A DNA stretch of 64,000 nt from a virus. A model generated the notes under the pieces. It searched no databases, was not told the origin of the DNA, and saw nothing but the letters and a program-made list of their open reading frames with translations. The first letter of the stretch is position 1. Every line of letters begins with the position of its first letter. The stretch is taken from positions 1-64,000 of IMG/VR virus record IMGVR_UViG_3300044641_003548, one strand, 5' to 3'. Positions 1-8,800 of the stretch are shown here, piece after piece. A program made the position numbers and the translations under genes.

Positions 1-1281
1 AATACTATTATTTCCAGGGGCCAAATACAACCCGCCACTGCCATCATTGCTGCCGGTACCTATAACTACTTGATCGCTGAATGTTACATTGCCTGTGTTA
101 GCATTACCACCACTAATTGATACTTGAGTACCATTAGCGTAGTTGACTGCGAAAGTATTGCCTGGTAATGTTAGATTACCATCTGTGTCAAATGTCCACA
201 TAGCATTACTACTATTACCATCATTACTGTTGATAACAACATTGCCTGTATTTGCTAACTTAACATAGAAGTTATCACTACCTAAGAACAACTCGGTTGC
301 ATACAAGTTTCCACTTGTCATATGTACATGGTCCCCGTCATTCGCTGTTGGATATATTAATAACTGTTGATTGGCAGTAGTTCCACCTATTGGTTTTAAA
401 GCAATAGCACTACCACTAAGTGATTGGTCTGGAATGTTGGTTTCATAAACAATACTGCCTAATGGCAAGGTCAAGTTACCAGCAGTATCAAAGTTCCAAG
501 TATGTGTGCCATTGGCATCACCGGCTTGTATAGACACATTACCATCAACATTGACAGCAACATTAGCAAAGTCATCAGTCCCGAGAATAACAGTTTCACC
601 ATTGCCGGCAATGTGAATGTCTGGACCTGCGGTTAGAAAGATATCCAAATAAGCATCAGCGTTAGCAGAATCAGGTTGTAACTTTAAGTTACCGTCACCG
701 ATGATATTGATATCACTGAATGTCACATTGCCTGTGTTGCCACCGCCTCCAATTGATACTTGTGTACCATTAGCATAGTTAACCGCAAATGTATTACCTG
801 GTAATGTTAAGTTACCGGCTTCATTAAATGTCCAAGTCTTTGCATTCGCACTATCACCTGAATTGGCTTGTGCGGTTAATATCACCTTGGCAAGATCGTC
901 TCCACCGGCTCGGGTAACAGCGACAGCCGCATACTGAGATGCCGCATCAGGATCCACAGTCCAAGCCAATGCCGCGGAACCATTAGCACCTTGCCCTTGA
1001 ACACTGAATAGCAAGTTACTGTCTGCAATGATCTTGGGATACAGAGGGTCTACGCTATTATCAATAGATATACCAATAGGTAATGTTAAACTACCATCTG
1101 TGCCAAATGTCCAAGTTTGGTCAGTGTTAGCATTGTCAGTTACAATAGCAAAGTTAGCCGCAGAAGTTATACTGAAGAAATCATTTAGACTTGGTGCCGA
1201 ACTTGGATCACCGGATGAGTTGATATTTCCGCCAGATGTAAATCCACCGTCCGACGATATTGGTTGTAAATTTGCTGCCAT
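1..1281 (-). CDS. Repetitive fibre-like structural protein, C-terminus cut by window edge
   Basis: An open frame runs without a stop from an ATG at 1281 to the left edge (427 codons visible). The product is rich in Gly, Asn, Thr and Ser and is built of repeated modules: a segment starting 'WTF(D/N)..GNLTLPG' followed by 'NTFAVNYANGTQVSI' occurs twice, and shorter 'GNLTLP' copies occur several more times. There is no signal peptide or enzyme motif. Such composition is typical of phage fibre or appendage proteins. The ATG follows an AAGGA ribosome site. It lies just upstream of two similar genes in transcription order reversed (they end before it starts), so it is probably the last of a structural gene run in view. 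The product name is inferred from composition only. Confidence 0.7.
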   Translation of the reverse strand, partial: MAANLQPISSDGGFTSGGNINSSGDPSSAPSLNDFFSITSAANFAIVTDNANTDQTWTFGTDGSLTLPIGISIDNSVDPLYPKIIADSNLLFSVQGQGANGSAALAWTVDPDAASQYAAVAVTRAGGDDLAKVILTAQANSGDSANAKTWTFNEAGNLTLPGNTFAVNYANGTQVSIGGGGNTGNVTFSDINIIGDGNLKLQPDSANADAYLDIFLTAGPDIHIAGNGETVILGTDDFANVAVNVDGNVSIQAGDANGTHTWNFDTAGNLTLPLGSIVYETNIPDQSLSGSAIALKPIGGTTANQQLLIYPTANDGDHVHMTSGNLYATELFLGSDNFYVKLANTGNVVINSNDGNSSNAMWTFDTDGNLTLPGNTFAVNYANGTQVSISGGNANTGNVTFSDQVVIGTGSNDGSGGLYLAPGNNSI

Positions 1282-1301
1282 TTTATTTTTCCTTATTCTT
1301 A

Positions 1302-4058
1302 TTAATCTACTGCGATACCGAATTCGGTAGCATCATATGTAACCCAACTGTTGGCTGCGCCTGAGTTAATTGTTACTGTAATATCCATAAAGTTAGAGCC
1401 GTTCAGGTCAACTACGACGGTACTATCAGCAATTGTAGGTGGTTGAAGTCTGTTGCTTACTGTGTAGTAAGTATTACCACCTGTAGATGTAGCAGACACA
1501 TCAAAAAATTCAAATCCTAAGCCACTGTGCTGAATTTGCATTGTAACTTTCATTGAAGTTGTGTCAACACTGGTAGCAGTGTAAACAGTAGTCGGTGTAC
1601 TACCAGTAATTTCAGCACTGTATCTAAGCCCTGGGATAATCTTGCGCTGACTTTGAATTACTGTCTGCTCGTTGATAGTGTTACCTACATCTAACTCAAT
1701 AGTTGGCAATCTTAGATTACCGTCATCCTGAAATTGCCATTGCCAAGCGTTAGTACCTGTATCAGTATAGATGTTTACTGCACTAGATGCTTCAAGGCTG
1801 ATAGCACTAGTGCTACCAATATCAATGTTGTTGCCTTCATTACTAATAGTTCCACTATTAGGTAGTTGAATTATGCCATTACCGTCAAATATCCAAGTGC
1901 CACCGGGACCAACATCACCACCGGGTATGATTAGTTGTATTTGTCCTGCTAATGCGTTTGCACCGGCATCACCTGATCTTAGAATAATACTACCACCAGG
2001 ATCACCGTTACCTGTGCTATCACCGGCATTTATGGTTACATCACCGCCTGAATTACCTAGGTCAATATTACCATTGTTTGTACCACCATTGCCTGCATTA
2101 AGTGTAAGAGAACCGCCGCTTCGTGCAGAGATATTAGCACCTACGGCAGCACCGCCTTGTCCAGCCTCTACACGAACAAATCCACCATCACCACCAAAAT
2201 CAAGATTGGCTGCGCCACCACGACCGGCTTCAATAACAATGTCACCTCCTGATGCGTCACTATCTTCAGCACTATCACCTGCAAAGATATTAATGTCACC
2301 GCCTTCAGCAGTAGATCCTGCATCACGATCACGTGCCTGTATCAAAATGTCATCGGCTGAATATAGATTAATATCTGCACCGTTACCAGAAGCACGGTTG
2401 TCAATGTCTATAGTAGCAGTACCAACGATACTACCAGGAATAGTCAAGTTGCCGTTGGTATCAAATGTCCAAGTTTCTAATCCTGCTACATCAATAGTAA
2501 CATTACCACCACTGGTAGCAATATTAAAGTTTGATGAGCCATTGGCTAATGGTAATCCGCCACCACCTGCTACTGCCGCAAACACTCCATTGCCGTACAA
2601 CACATTACTATTGCTACCGGTTAAATTGACTGTTGCAATGTTGCCTAAATTAGTAGCAGTGATGTTGCCTACTGTAACATCAGCATTGATAGAAATATTG
2701 TTAGCCGTATTAGCAACAAGTTCTACACCGTTATTAAAACGAATATCTGCTTGCTTGAATGGAGTAGTTGTTCCAGCCACATTTAAATCAATAAATTGTA
2801 AATCTAGGCCGTAATCAAATCCTGAGCCAGGAGTTGAGTTCTTCATACTTACACCATATGCTGAACCAGCCGTAGTCAATCCACCGTCACCGTCCAAATA
2901 AGCAACAACAGCCGCATTTGCTGTAGTTGTTTGATCTCCTACGACACCAAGTAAACCAGTGTTAATAAATTCGCTTGCATTGGTACCAGTAACTAAGTAT
3001 TGACCGGTTACGCCGGCAACATAATTGCGTGTCTTAGTTAGATTGCTACCTGTCACACGACCACGCACTGCTTGTGCGCTTGCTGGATCTGCTGAGGAAT
3101 TACTACCAAATGCTGAATCAATTGCTAGTATACTACGTACTCCAACTGTTGCACCACCACCGACTGTATTAGCAGTACCGGTTACATTTGCATAACCAGT
3201 TACTGTGGTATCATGCAGATCAGCAGTGCCATCTACACTTAGAAAGCCACCGGTACTGAGTCCAGTGCCCGATGATACATTACCGCTCGCTACGACTTGT
3301 CCACCGGTTACTAAATTGCCACCACTAATATTACCTGTAGTTGTGATTGTATTACTACCAAATGCTGCCAAGAATGTTGCCACATTACTATTATCATATG
3401 TACTATTGCCACCTGACGCTGGAGCAAACACACCGTTGCCATACAATACATTACTATTACTACCAGTTAAATTAATAGTAGCGATGTTACCTAAGCCAGA
3501 AACATTTGCGGCTGCTACTGCAAGTGCAGTATTAGCAACATTAGCATTAGGTACAAAACCTGATACGTTTGCGCCCTGTATATTTGATAATCCGTTGCCA
3601 TTACCAGCTAAGAAAGGTGATGTAAATACACCCGTCGTCTTGTTAAATGTAAACCCAGTGTTACCACTAAAGTTACCTTCATCGTTAAACTGAACTTGTG
3701 TATTGATGCCGCCAACTGCGCCATTACCACCGCCGCCAGGTGCCCATGCTAGGTTACCCGATCCGTCTGTTTGTAAATAGTAGCCTACTATTCCACCTGT
3801 AATTTTCAATGTATCAACACTCAGTGTACCAACACTAGTAATGTTAGGTTGTGAGGCATTTGATACTGAGTATGCTATAGTAGAAAGAAATGCTGGAGAT
3901 AGTGTATTACCAGCTTGTGTTAATACATAGTTTGCTACAGCACCCACTGTAACTTTTTCTGTTACAGCAGTACCACTAGTATTAACTACTGGTAATATTG
4001 TTGATGCAGAAAGCCCGTTGCCTATACTTGGTAGTTGCGTTATTTTTATTGTTGTCAT
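1302..4058 (-). CDS. Long repetitive fibre/appendage protein (918 aa)
   Basis: A 918-residue Gly/Asn/Thr/Ala-rich protein. It opens with 'MTTIKITQLPSIGNGLSAST', which reads like a short attachment region, followed by beta-rich repeats. A module 'GNIAT(I/V)NLTGSNSNVLYG' appears near residues 186 and 469. Near residues 590-720 is a very Gly/Asp/Ala-rich stretch ('GGDINI', 'GGDIVIEAG', 'GGDVTINAG') that looks like a parallel beta-helix or trimeric fibre shaft. The C-terminal 120 residues are non-repetitive and could be the receptor-binding tip. An AGGAT ribosome site precedes the ATG, 12 bases after the stop of the 366-aa gene, so the two are probably cotranscribed. Role as a tail or whisker fibre is inferred. 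Confidence 0.75.
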   Translation of the reverse strand: MTTIKITQLPSIGNGLSASTILPVVNTSGTAVTEKVTVGAVANYVLTQAGNTLSPAFLSTIAYSVSNASQPNITSVGTLSVDTLKITGGIVGYYLQTDGSGNLAWAPGGGGNGAVGGINTQVQFNDEGNFSGNTGFTFNKTTGVFTSPFLAGNGNGLSNIQGANVSGFVPNANVANTALAVAAANVSGLGNIATINLTGSNSNVLYGNGVFAPASGGNSTYDNSNVATFLAAFGSNTITTTGNISGGNLVTGGQVVASGNVSSGTGLSTGGFLSVDGTADLHDTTVTGYANVTGTANTVGGGATVGVRSILAIDSAFGSNSSADPASAQAVRGRVTGSNLTKTRNYVAGVTGQYLVTGTNASEFINTGLLGVVGDQTTTANAAVVAYLDGDGGLTTAGSAYGVSMKNSTPGSGFDYGLDLQFIDLNVAGTTTPFKQADIRFNNGVELVANTANNISINADVTVGNITATNLGNIATVNLTGSNSNVLYGNGVFAAVAGGGGLPLANGSSNFNIATSGGNVTIDVAGLETWTFDTNGNLTIPGSIVGTATIDIDNRASGNGADINLYSADDILIQARDRDAGSTAEGGDINIFAGDSAEDSDASGGDIVIEAGRGGAANLDFGGDGGFVRVEAGQGGAAVGANISARSGGSLTLNAGNGGTNNGNIDLGNSGGDVTINAGDSTGNGDPGGSIILRSGDAGANALAGQIQLIIPGGDVGPGGTWIFDGNGIIQLPNSGTISNEGNNIDIGSTSAISLEASSAVNIYTDTGTNAWQWQFQDDGNLRLPTIELDVGNTINEQTVIQSQRKIIPGLRYSAEITGSTPTTVYTATSVDTTSMKVTMQIQHSGLGFEFFDVSATSTGGNTYYTVSNRLQPPTIADSTVVVDLNGSNFMDITVTINSGAANSWVTYDATEFGIAVD

Positions 4059-4070
4059 TTTTTATCCTAA

Positions 4071-5171
4071 TTATGCGAATGCTACGCCGTTCTGTCCAAT
4101 ACAGAACCACTTGCTATTAATGTATTGTAGTGTACAGCCATCACCTATATCACCAAATGTGATTGTACCTGTACCACTAGATTTCCATCCAGCGTTAGTA
4201 ACTGTAATAACCATATCACCACCGTCACCTACCATCATAAATGTTTTGATTAAGCCTGCAGTACCTGCGGCTAATGTTGCAGTACTTGGACTTGTAGTAG
4301 TAAAATAACTTGCTGTAACTGATAAGTTAGCGGCACCTGCACTTGCAAGGTCTTCGCTACCACTTAATAATAATCTGCCAGTTATTGCTACATTAGCAGG
4401 TATCTCAACATTCATTGTACCGGTACTAGTAACTGGACTATTTGTAACGGTTAATGAAGAACTAGTCAATCCAACACTAGTAACAGTACCGCCTGTAATA
4501 GTAGCAGAAACAGTAACATTGCCATTACTACCGCTTAAGTTAATGCCTGTACCTGCACTCAATCTTGTTACACCTGTATTGATAACAGTAATATTTCCTG
4601 AGCTAGTAATTGGACCACCGGACACTTGAATACCTACACCGGAAGTAATTAAATTTACACTTGATACAGTACCAACTGAAGATGCATTTGCAATTGTAGT
4701 AACTCTGCCATACTGGTCAACTGTAACAGTTGGATATGTATATGTTCCTGCTAAATTAGCAAAACTTGGTAAATCAACTATAATGTTACCAGAGCTAACA
4801 ATATTACCACTTGATGTGGTGTTGACACTTAATGTTGACGAATTAACACCCACGCTAGTAACAGTTCCACCGCTCCCATTACCACCGCCATTACTTGAAA
4901 TAGTTACATTGCCGTTACTACCACTTAGTGATATTCCGGTACCGGCTAGAATATTAAGAACACCCGTGTTGTCAAACGTTAATACTCCGGTTGATGCATT
5001 AGCATTAGCTGCCGTTCCTATGCCGTTGGTAACGTTGCTATAGGGGCTAGCCGTATTAAATAATGTGTTGAAGTTTACTACTGTTTTGCTGAATGCGGAG
5101 TATAATGAATCACTCCCTATGGATTCGTTGGGTAATCCTACTTGTATAACCTGTATTCCAGAAATTGCCAT
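4071..5171 (-). CDS. Fibre-like structural protein (366 aa)
   Basis: A 366-residue Gly/Ser/Thr/Val-rich protein with repeated 'GTVTSVG', 'SSGNI' and 'LSGSNGNVT(I/V)S' units through residues 70-250. A distinct C-terminal domain ends in 'LQYINSKWFCIGQNGVAFA', a tail seen in many phage fibre-type proteins. No signal peptide or catalytic motif is visible. Its AAGGAT ribosome site lies inside the 3' arm of a 14-bp perfect inverted repeat whose loop holds a late promoter element (see 5171-5213), so synthesis is probably confined to late infection. It heads the fibre-gene run that continues to the left edge. Confidence 0.75.
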   Translation of the reverse strand: MAISGIQVIQVGLPNESIGSDSLYSAFSKTVVNFNTLFNTASPYSNVTNGIGTAANANASTGVLTFDNTGVLNILAGTGISLSGSNGNVTISSNGGGNGSGGTVTSVGVNSSTLSVNTTSSGNIVSSGNIIVDLPSFANLAGTYTYPTVTVDQYGRVTTIANASSVGTVSSVNLITSGVGIQVSGGPITSSGNITVINTGVTRLSAGTGINLSGSNGNVTVSATITGGTVTSVGLTSSSLTVTNSPVTSTGTMNVEIPANVAITGRLLLSGSEDLASAGAANLSVTASYFTTTSPSTATLAAGTAGLIKTFMMVGDGGDMVITVTNAGWKSSGTGTITFGDIGDGCTLQYINSKWFCIGQNGVAFA

Positions 5172-5213
5172 GATTTGATCCTTATTATGTATTTATCAAT
5201 AAGGATCAAATCA
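5171..5213 (-). promoter_or_regulatory. 14-bp hairpin hiding a ribosome site, late promoter in loop
   Basis: The + strand arms 5171-5184 and 5200-5213 are perfectly complementary (14 bp) with a 15-nt loop. On the minus strand the 3' arm contains the AAGGAT ribosome site and the first base of the ATG of the 366-aa fibre gene. The loop contains ATAAATAC (5196 to 5189). With T4-like spacing, transcription would start near 5183, inside the 3' arm, giving an RNA that lacks the 5' arm. Read-through RNA would fold and hide the ribosome site. The T4 lysozyme gene is a known precedent for this logic. Confidence 0.65.
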
Positions 5214-5214
5214 A

Positions 5215-5538
5215 TTATGTTGGACTAAAGCTACTTCCGCATCCGCATGTTGATTCTGCTTTTGGATTTTTTATATTAAATCTTGAACCCTGCAAGTCAT
5301 CTATGTAATCAATTTCAGCACCTGTTACATATTGTATTGACATACTGTCAATTAGTACACTAGTTCCGCCAGATTCAATCTCAAAATCATCTTCATTTTT
5401 GACTTCATCAATGGTAAAACCATATGAAAATCCAGAACATCCTCCACCTTGGATGAACATTCTTAAGCGAGATTCAGGAGTCTCGTCTATTAATATTTCT
5501 TTAATTTTTTCTTGTGCTGATTGAGTAAGTGTTATCAT
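5215..5538 (-). CDS. erpA: A-type iron-sulfur cluster carrier (ErpA/IscA family)
   Basis: A 107-residue protein, the normal family length. It shows the family signature: Cys34 in '[11 protein letters not shown]' and the C-terminal pair Cys98/Cys100 in 'STCGCGSSF'. These three cysteines hold and hand over a [2Fe-2S] or [4Fe-4S] cluster to apo-proteins in the cytoplasm. Paralogues ErpA, IscA and SufA cannot be separated reliably by eye, so the symbol is tentative. A late-type ATAAATA element ends 6 nt before the ATG. With the phage ferredoxin (19605-19937) and the radical-SAM QueE (63224-64000) this suggests Fe-S demand during infection. Confidence 0.9.
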   Translation of the reverse strand: MITLTQSAQEKIKEILIDETPESRLRMFIQGGGCSGFSYGFTIDEVKNEDDFEIESGGTSVLIDSMSIQYVTGAEIDYIDDLQGSRFNIKNPKAESTCGCGSSFSPT

Positions 5539-5544
5539 AACACA

Positions 5545-5551
5545 TATTTAT
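5545..5551 (-). promoter_or_regulatory. T4-like late promoter element, possibly leaderless
   Basis: ATAAATA on the minus strand, then TGTGTT and the ATG of the Fe-S carrier gene. The predicted start site coincides with the ATG. The same ATAAATA-TGTGTT-ATG string precedes the SGNH-like gene at 45371. A palindrome spans the start codon. Confidence 0.5.
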
Positions 5552-5552
5552 C

Positions 5553-6302
5553 TCATTTGAGTAGCCTATTAACTTCTATGTGATTGAGTAATGTTTTGGT
5601 AAAATTAACATGTGATTTGATCCCTGCATGACTTAAATCTCTGGCTTTATCTATTCTTGGCATGTTGAGATCGTATATAGAACAACCCTCTTGATTTCCG
5701 TAATTAAATGTAATTAACGGAAGATCGATGCTATTTTCTAACAGCTTAAAAGTCATATACTTTCTTGCATGTGACATTCCGGTATCTTCTGCATTTGCTA
5801 TTAATGCTAGATAATTGTTATCTAACTGTTGCCATGAACCACGTGCTAATATATTATTTCTCAATGAATCATATTCTGCAAATCTACTGTGATCTGGCCA
5901 TTGAATTACTACTAATTTTGGTTTTTTTGGTACTTTAAACAACCACAACAATAAGTTATATTCTACTATATCCATACCAGTTGCAGGCATTGCTAAATTA
6001 TAGTAATCCATTCCCAGCTCTTTACTCAGTAAGTAAGGATATGTTTTTTCTAACTCTAATCCTGTACCCATAGTATGGCTACATCCGGTATATAAAATAT
6101 AATTATTTTTATCTATATCCTCAAAATTTCTGCACCTATGACCTTGATTGTTAAACGTGTACGTTATTTTCTTATTATGATAGTACCAATCAGATGGTTG
6201 TTTTGGTGTGTTTTCATTAAGATTTGTGACATTATCACCACCATGAAAATTTGTTGTGATATTATTTTCATCATTACCTATGAAATCATTATAAATCTTC
6301 AT
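5553..6302 (-). CDS. SGNH-hydrolase-like protein, variant nucleophile block
   Basis: A 249-residue protein resembling the SGNH/GDSL fold. The block I region near residue 73 reads 'YTGCSHTMGTGL', so Cys stands where Asp of GDS is usual but the Ser is kept. Later come 'NLAMPATGMD' (block II-like), 'VVIQWPDHSRF' (block III region) and a C-terminal 'DLSHAGIKSH' that could supply the Asp/His pair. SGNH enzymes are esterases or acyltransferases acting on glycans and lipids; the substrate here is unknown. It overlaps the next SGNH-like gene (6299-6922) by 4 bases. A third family member is at 44637-45371. Confidence 0.6.
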   Translation of the reverse strand: MKIYNDFIGNDENNITTNFHGGDNVTNLNENTPKQPSDWYYHNKKITYTFNNQGHRCRNFEDIDKNNYILYTGCSHTMGTGLELEKTYPYLLSKELGMDYYNLAMPATGMDIVEYNLLLWLFKVPKKPKLVVIQWPDHSRFAEYDSLRNNILARGSWQQLDNNYLALIANAEDTGMSHARKYMTFKLLENSIDLPLITFNYGNQEGCSIYDLNMPRIDKARDLSHAGIKSHVNFTKTLLNHIEVNRLLK

Positions 6303-6922
6303 GGTCTTACTTGTTTCTTTGTTTTATTAATTTCATTAATAACTAACTTGCTTATCGCACTATGGTCGAATATATCACCGTTGTGTTTTAAGTTAATCAC
6401 ATTAGAAGTCAATCCGGGTATTTTGTCTTTAAATTCTATCTGATAGATAGGATTTTTTATAAGATTAGATAGCAATTTGTCAGTAAAGTATTGTCTGGTT
6501 TTAAAGTAGTTTGTTGTATTACCTGCATCTAATACGGCTTGAACTTTTTCATCATCTAGATTACACTGAGAAAAGTTATTATAGTTTTGGTCGCATACTA
6601 GAAAAGAATTTAAAAATTCATTACTTATAATAATCGCACGTGGCTTTTGTGGTATCTTGTGATACCAAGTAATTAAATTATATCTTAGGGTATCTAGGCC
6701 ACCGTTGAATATAGAAAGATTATAATAATCTATATTAAGTGCCTTGCTAATTAAATAGGGATAGGTTTCTTCAAGTGGCGTACCCCATCCTACACCAACA
6801 TTGTCTCCTGCAAAGAGAATATAATTCTGTAAATTGATTTCTTCAATTTCTTTGCATCTATGACCGCGAGAATTAAAAATATCTGCAGGATCGTGACCTA
6901 AAAGATTATCATAGAATTGCAT
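6299..6922 (-). CDS. SGNH-hydrolase-like protein, shorter and probably degenerate
   Basis: A 207-residue relative of the neighbouring 249-aa protein. They share 'NSRGHRC'/'NNQGHRC', 'NYIL(F/Y)', 'LEETYPYLISK' and 'YYNL'. Block I reads 'FAGDNVGVGWG': the nucleophile Ser is replaced by Asn, so ordinary SGNH catalysis is doubtful. The C-terminal 'DIFDHSAIS' may be the Asp/His block. The start codon overlaps the IF-1 stop (TAATG), and its 3' end overlaps the next gene by ATGA, giving a coupled IF-1/SGNH/SGNH trio. It may be a pseudoenzyme or a partner of its longer relative. Confidence 0.55.
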   Translation of the reverse strand: MQFYDNLLGHDPADIFNSRGHRCKEIEEINLQNYILFAGDNVGVGWGTPLEETYPYLISKALNIDYYNLSIFNGGLDTLRYNLITWYHKIPQKPRAIIISNEFLNSFLVCDQNYNNFSQCNLDDEKVQAVLDAGNTTNYFKTRQYFTDKLLSNLIKNPIYQIEFKDKIPGLTSNVINLKHNGDIFDHSAISKLVINEINKTKKQVRP

Positions 6923-7137
6923 TATCTACGCCGTGTGATTCTTCCCTTTGAAAGGTCATAGGGACTAAACTCAACCTCTACTATATCACCTAGTAGAATT
7001 TTAATATCATGTTTACGCATTTTACCTGATATGTACCCCGTCACAATTGGACCACTGTTAAGAGTAACTCTAAAGACGGCATTGGGTAATACATCTATTA
7101 CCTTACCATCCATCTTAATACCTTCTTCTTTTGCCAT
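6922..7137 (-). CDS. infA: Translation initiation factor IF-1
   Basis: A 71-residue protein that reads almost collinearly with bacterial IF-1: '[13 protein letters not shown]', 'PNAVFRV', '[16 protein letters not shown]', and the terminal '[12 protein letters not shown]'. IF-1 is a one-domain OB-fold protein that binds the 30S A site with IF-2 and IF-3. A phage copy could support initiation on viral mRNA; the several predicted leaderless mRNAs of this phage make that a question worth testing. It is followed directly by the SGNH-like gene through a TAATG overlap. Confidence 0.95.
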   Translation of the reverse strand: MAKEEGIKMDGKVIDVLPNAVFRVTLNSGPIVTGYISGKMRKHDIKILLGDIVEVEFSPYDLSKGRITRRR

Positions 7138-7161
7138 GTTGTTTTGCTGTTAAGCTCCTTT

Positions 7162-7554
7162 TTAATTTCTACGCATTGTACTGATAGCCTTAGCTTCCTC
7201 ATCAGAGAAAATAGGCACTGCATTAGACTTATGCATTGTACCGATACCAAGAACTTTAGTACCAGTATAAACTTTGTGAACCGATGAAGTTGAACCGCCG
7301 GCAGTAACACGACTAGGAATACCATTTGATGTAGTACGACCTGGTGGTGTAGATAATTTATATTGTAATGGCTCTGCCTCTAATGCACGTTTGCGTTTCT
7401 TTTCTTCTGCCTCAACACCCCATTTAGCCTGCAATTCTTTCCAGTCGGCATCAAGCTGACGGGCTTTTTGTGCTTCTGCACTATTGCGAAATTTAATCTT
7501 GCCTTTGCGTTTGCCGCCCATAGATAGTGCGGGATGTGCTAGATGCATGGTCAT
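7162..7554 (-). CDS. Conserved phage-type protein of unknown function (130 aa)
   Basis: A 130-residue, Lys/Arg/Ala-rich protein with a basic N-terminal half ('GGKRKGKIKFR'), a likely charged helix at residues 28-60 and a C-terminal 'LGIGTMHKSNAVPIFSDEEA' segment ending in 'STMRRN'. That C-terminal segment is, from memory, recurrent in T4-like phages, but I know no function. It has its own strong sigma-70 promoter (7587-7615) and lies upstream of IF-1 in the same direction. Confidence 0.75.
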   Translation of the reverse strand: MTMHLAHPALSMGGKRKGKIKFRNSAEAQKARQLDADWKELQAKWGVEAEEKKRKRALEAEPLQYKLSTPPGRTTSNGIPSRVTAGGSTSSVHKVYTGTKVLGIGTMHKSNAVPIFSDEEAKAISTMRRN

Positions 7555-7586
7555 GATGTATGTGTCATAGTTATTAAACAGTTTCT

Positions 7587-7615
7587 ATTATAGCAAAATA
7601 TGGATTATTTGTCAA
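7587..7615 (-). promoter_or_regulatory. Sigma-70 promoter TTGACA-N17-TATAAT
   Basis: On the minus strand TTGACA (7615 to 7610), 17 bases, TATAAT (7592 to 7587). Both hexamers are exact consensus. The ATG of the 130-aa gene lies 33 bases downstream. Confidence 0.85.
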
Positions 7616-7620
7616 GTTTT

Positions 7621-8049
7621 TTACTTTTGTAAGATTGCCCACATTCTCTCTTTTTCTATGATTTCCTGTTCTAGTTCTTTATAGCGTTGACCCAATTCTT
7701 TTAGTTCATCCCATTTATCTTCTAGTTTAGGATTTGTGTGTAGAATTGCTAATCGTTCTTCAATTTTTTCAAACATATCAAATAGACTCTTGCCTTTGAT
7801 AGTGACTTCACCTTCAAAATCAGCATCACCTTTGACACTGAGTGAAGCACCCTTAAGGCTAGGGTCTGATGTAATACTACCCCACTGAGCACTATTAACA
7901 TTTGATGTTAGTACTTGACCGGGATTAATACTTGTACCGTTTAGACCCCAATATAGTCCACTACTAGCAGTATTGTTTGATGCAGTAACTACAAAAGATG
8001 TGTCGTTAGGATCAGACCCGAGCATTGATTGATTAATTGTATAAGTCAT
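7621..8049 (-). CDS. Structural-type protein with C-terminal coiled coil (142 aa)
   Basis: Residues 1-60 are Ser/Thr/Asn/Gly-rich and resemble the fibre proteins of this window ('FVVTASNNTASSGLYWG'). They are followed by 'ASLSVKGDADFEGEVTIKGKSL', a pattern common in phage structural proteins, and a charged helix from about residue 90 to the end with heptad-like spacing. This suggests a short oligomeric structural component. Its ATG overlaps the stop of the upstream AbrB-like gene. Confidence 0.6.
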   Translation of the reverse strand: MTYTINQSMLGSDPNDTSFVVTASNNTASSGLYWGLNGTSINPGQVLTSNVNSAQWGSITSDPSLKGASLSVKGDADFEGEVTIKGKSLFDMFEKIEERLAILHTNPKLEDKWDELKELGQRYKELEQEIIEKERMWAILQK

Positions 8050-8234
8050 TAAATTTTCTTTAATATGTAATGACCATTTTCATCTAATCCAAAGTCAATC
8101 GTGTCGCCCTCTTTCCAGCCCATGCTATCTAATAGAGCTTGAGGAATAGGTAACATCACATCACCCGTTTCAGGATCTTCTTGGGTGATTACTTCATATC
8201 GTGTATTATTTTGTCCGGGGTTAGGTAAGGCCAT
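8049..8234 (-). CDS. AbrB/MazE-like swapped-hairpin DNA-binding protein
   Basis: A 61-residue protein whose residues 22-60 fit the SpoVT-AbrB fold: 'ETGDVMLPIPQALLDSMGWKEGD.I.' followed by 'ENGHYILKK'. Such domains form dimers that bind DNA as transition-state regulators or antitoxins. No toxin gene lies next to it, so a regulatory role in the phage is more likely than a toxin-antitoxin pair. It sits between a structural-type gene and the nucleotidase. Confidence 0.65.
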   Translation of the reverse strand: MALPNPGQNNTRYEVITQEDPETGDVMLPIPQALLDSMGWKEGDTIDFGLDENGHYILKKI

Positions 8235-8239
8235 ATATA

Positions 8240-8800
8240 TTACTTAGCTATCAAGTAGGGAGCATAAATCTTTTCTAGCTCTTTAATAGTATGGTTAGTA
8301 TTACCATCCTCATGCTTAACAGCGATACCACCAGCACCACTCCAAGCATTAAGATATTTACCATAATCATCCACTAATACATTTGGCTCACCATTGCTTA
8401 ATGCATATTTGTGTTTATGTTGAGTAAAGATAGCATTTTCTGTAGCGCCCGGATTGTATTCATCTAACCAATCTTTTTTAGCCTCAACACTAGCCTTAGA
8501 ATATGGCCCACGTAATGGAGCACTTAACACAGTGAACGGAATTTTATTTTTATGTAACCATTGTACAATTTTACCACCGCCTTGAAGTGGTTTTAATTCT
8601 CTAAAAAATTTATATACTTCTTCGGGGCTACTTGAGGCTAATTGATTAATTGATGTTTCAGTATCAGGAATATCTTTATAGTTACCGACATTATGCATTG
8701 CGGCCCAAGCTCCGAAGAAATCGGCTTGTACGCCATCCATATCTAAATATAGATGAGGCATCTTTTTAGTTGTGTCTTCCATTAATTCAGTAATTTTCAT
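8240..8800 (-). CDS. 5'(3')-deoxyribonucleotidase-like HAD hydrolase
   Basis: A 186-residue HAD-type protein. Motif I is 'LYLDMDGVQADF' (residues 17-28), motif II is 'FTVLSAP', and the acidic motif III is 'NVLVDDYGKYL'. This matches the NT5C-type nucleotidases that dephosphorylate deoxynucleoside monophosphates in the cytoplasm. The first 14 residues, 'MKITELMEDTTKKM', are an extra leader with an L-x-E site and resemble the capsid-targeting leaders found elsewhere in this window. It overlaps the upstream holin-like gene by 4 bases. Confidence 0.8.
   Translation of the reverse strand: MKITELMEDTTKKMPHLYLDMDGVQADFFGAWAAMHNVGNYKDIPDTETSINQLASSSPEEVYKFFRELKPLQGGGKIVQWLHKNKIPFTVLSAPLRGPYSKASVEAKKDWLDEYNPGATENAIFTQHKHKYALSNGEPNVLVDDYGKYLNAWSGAGGIAVKHEDGNTNHTIKELEKIYAPYLIAK

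Noticed and set aside
1873-2814. Long + strand open frame across the 918-aa fibre gene
   Set aside because: It is antisense to a repetitive Gly/Asn/Thr-rich gene; its Pro/Leu-rich product is what the complement of such codons gives.
7098-7325. Minus-strand 75-aa frame between IF-1 and the 130-aa gene
   Set aside because: It overlaps both real genes in another frame and has no ribosome site.
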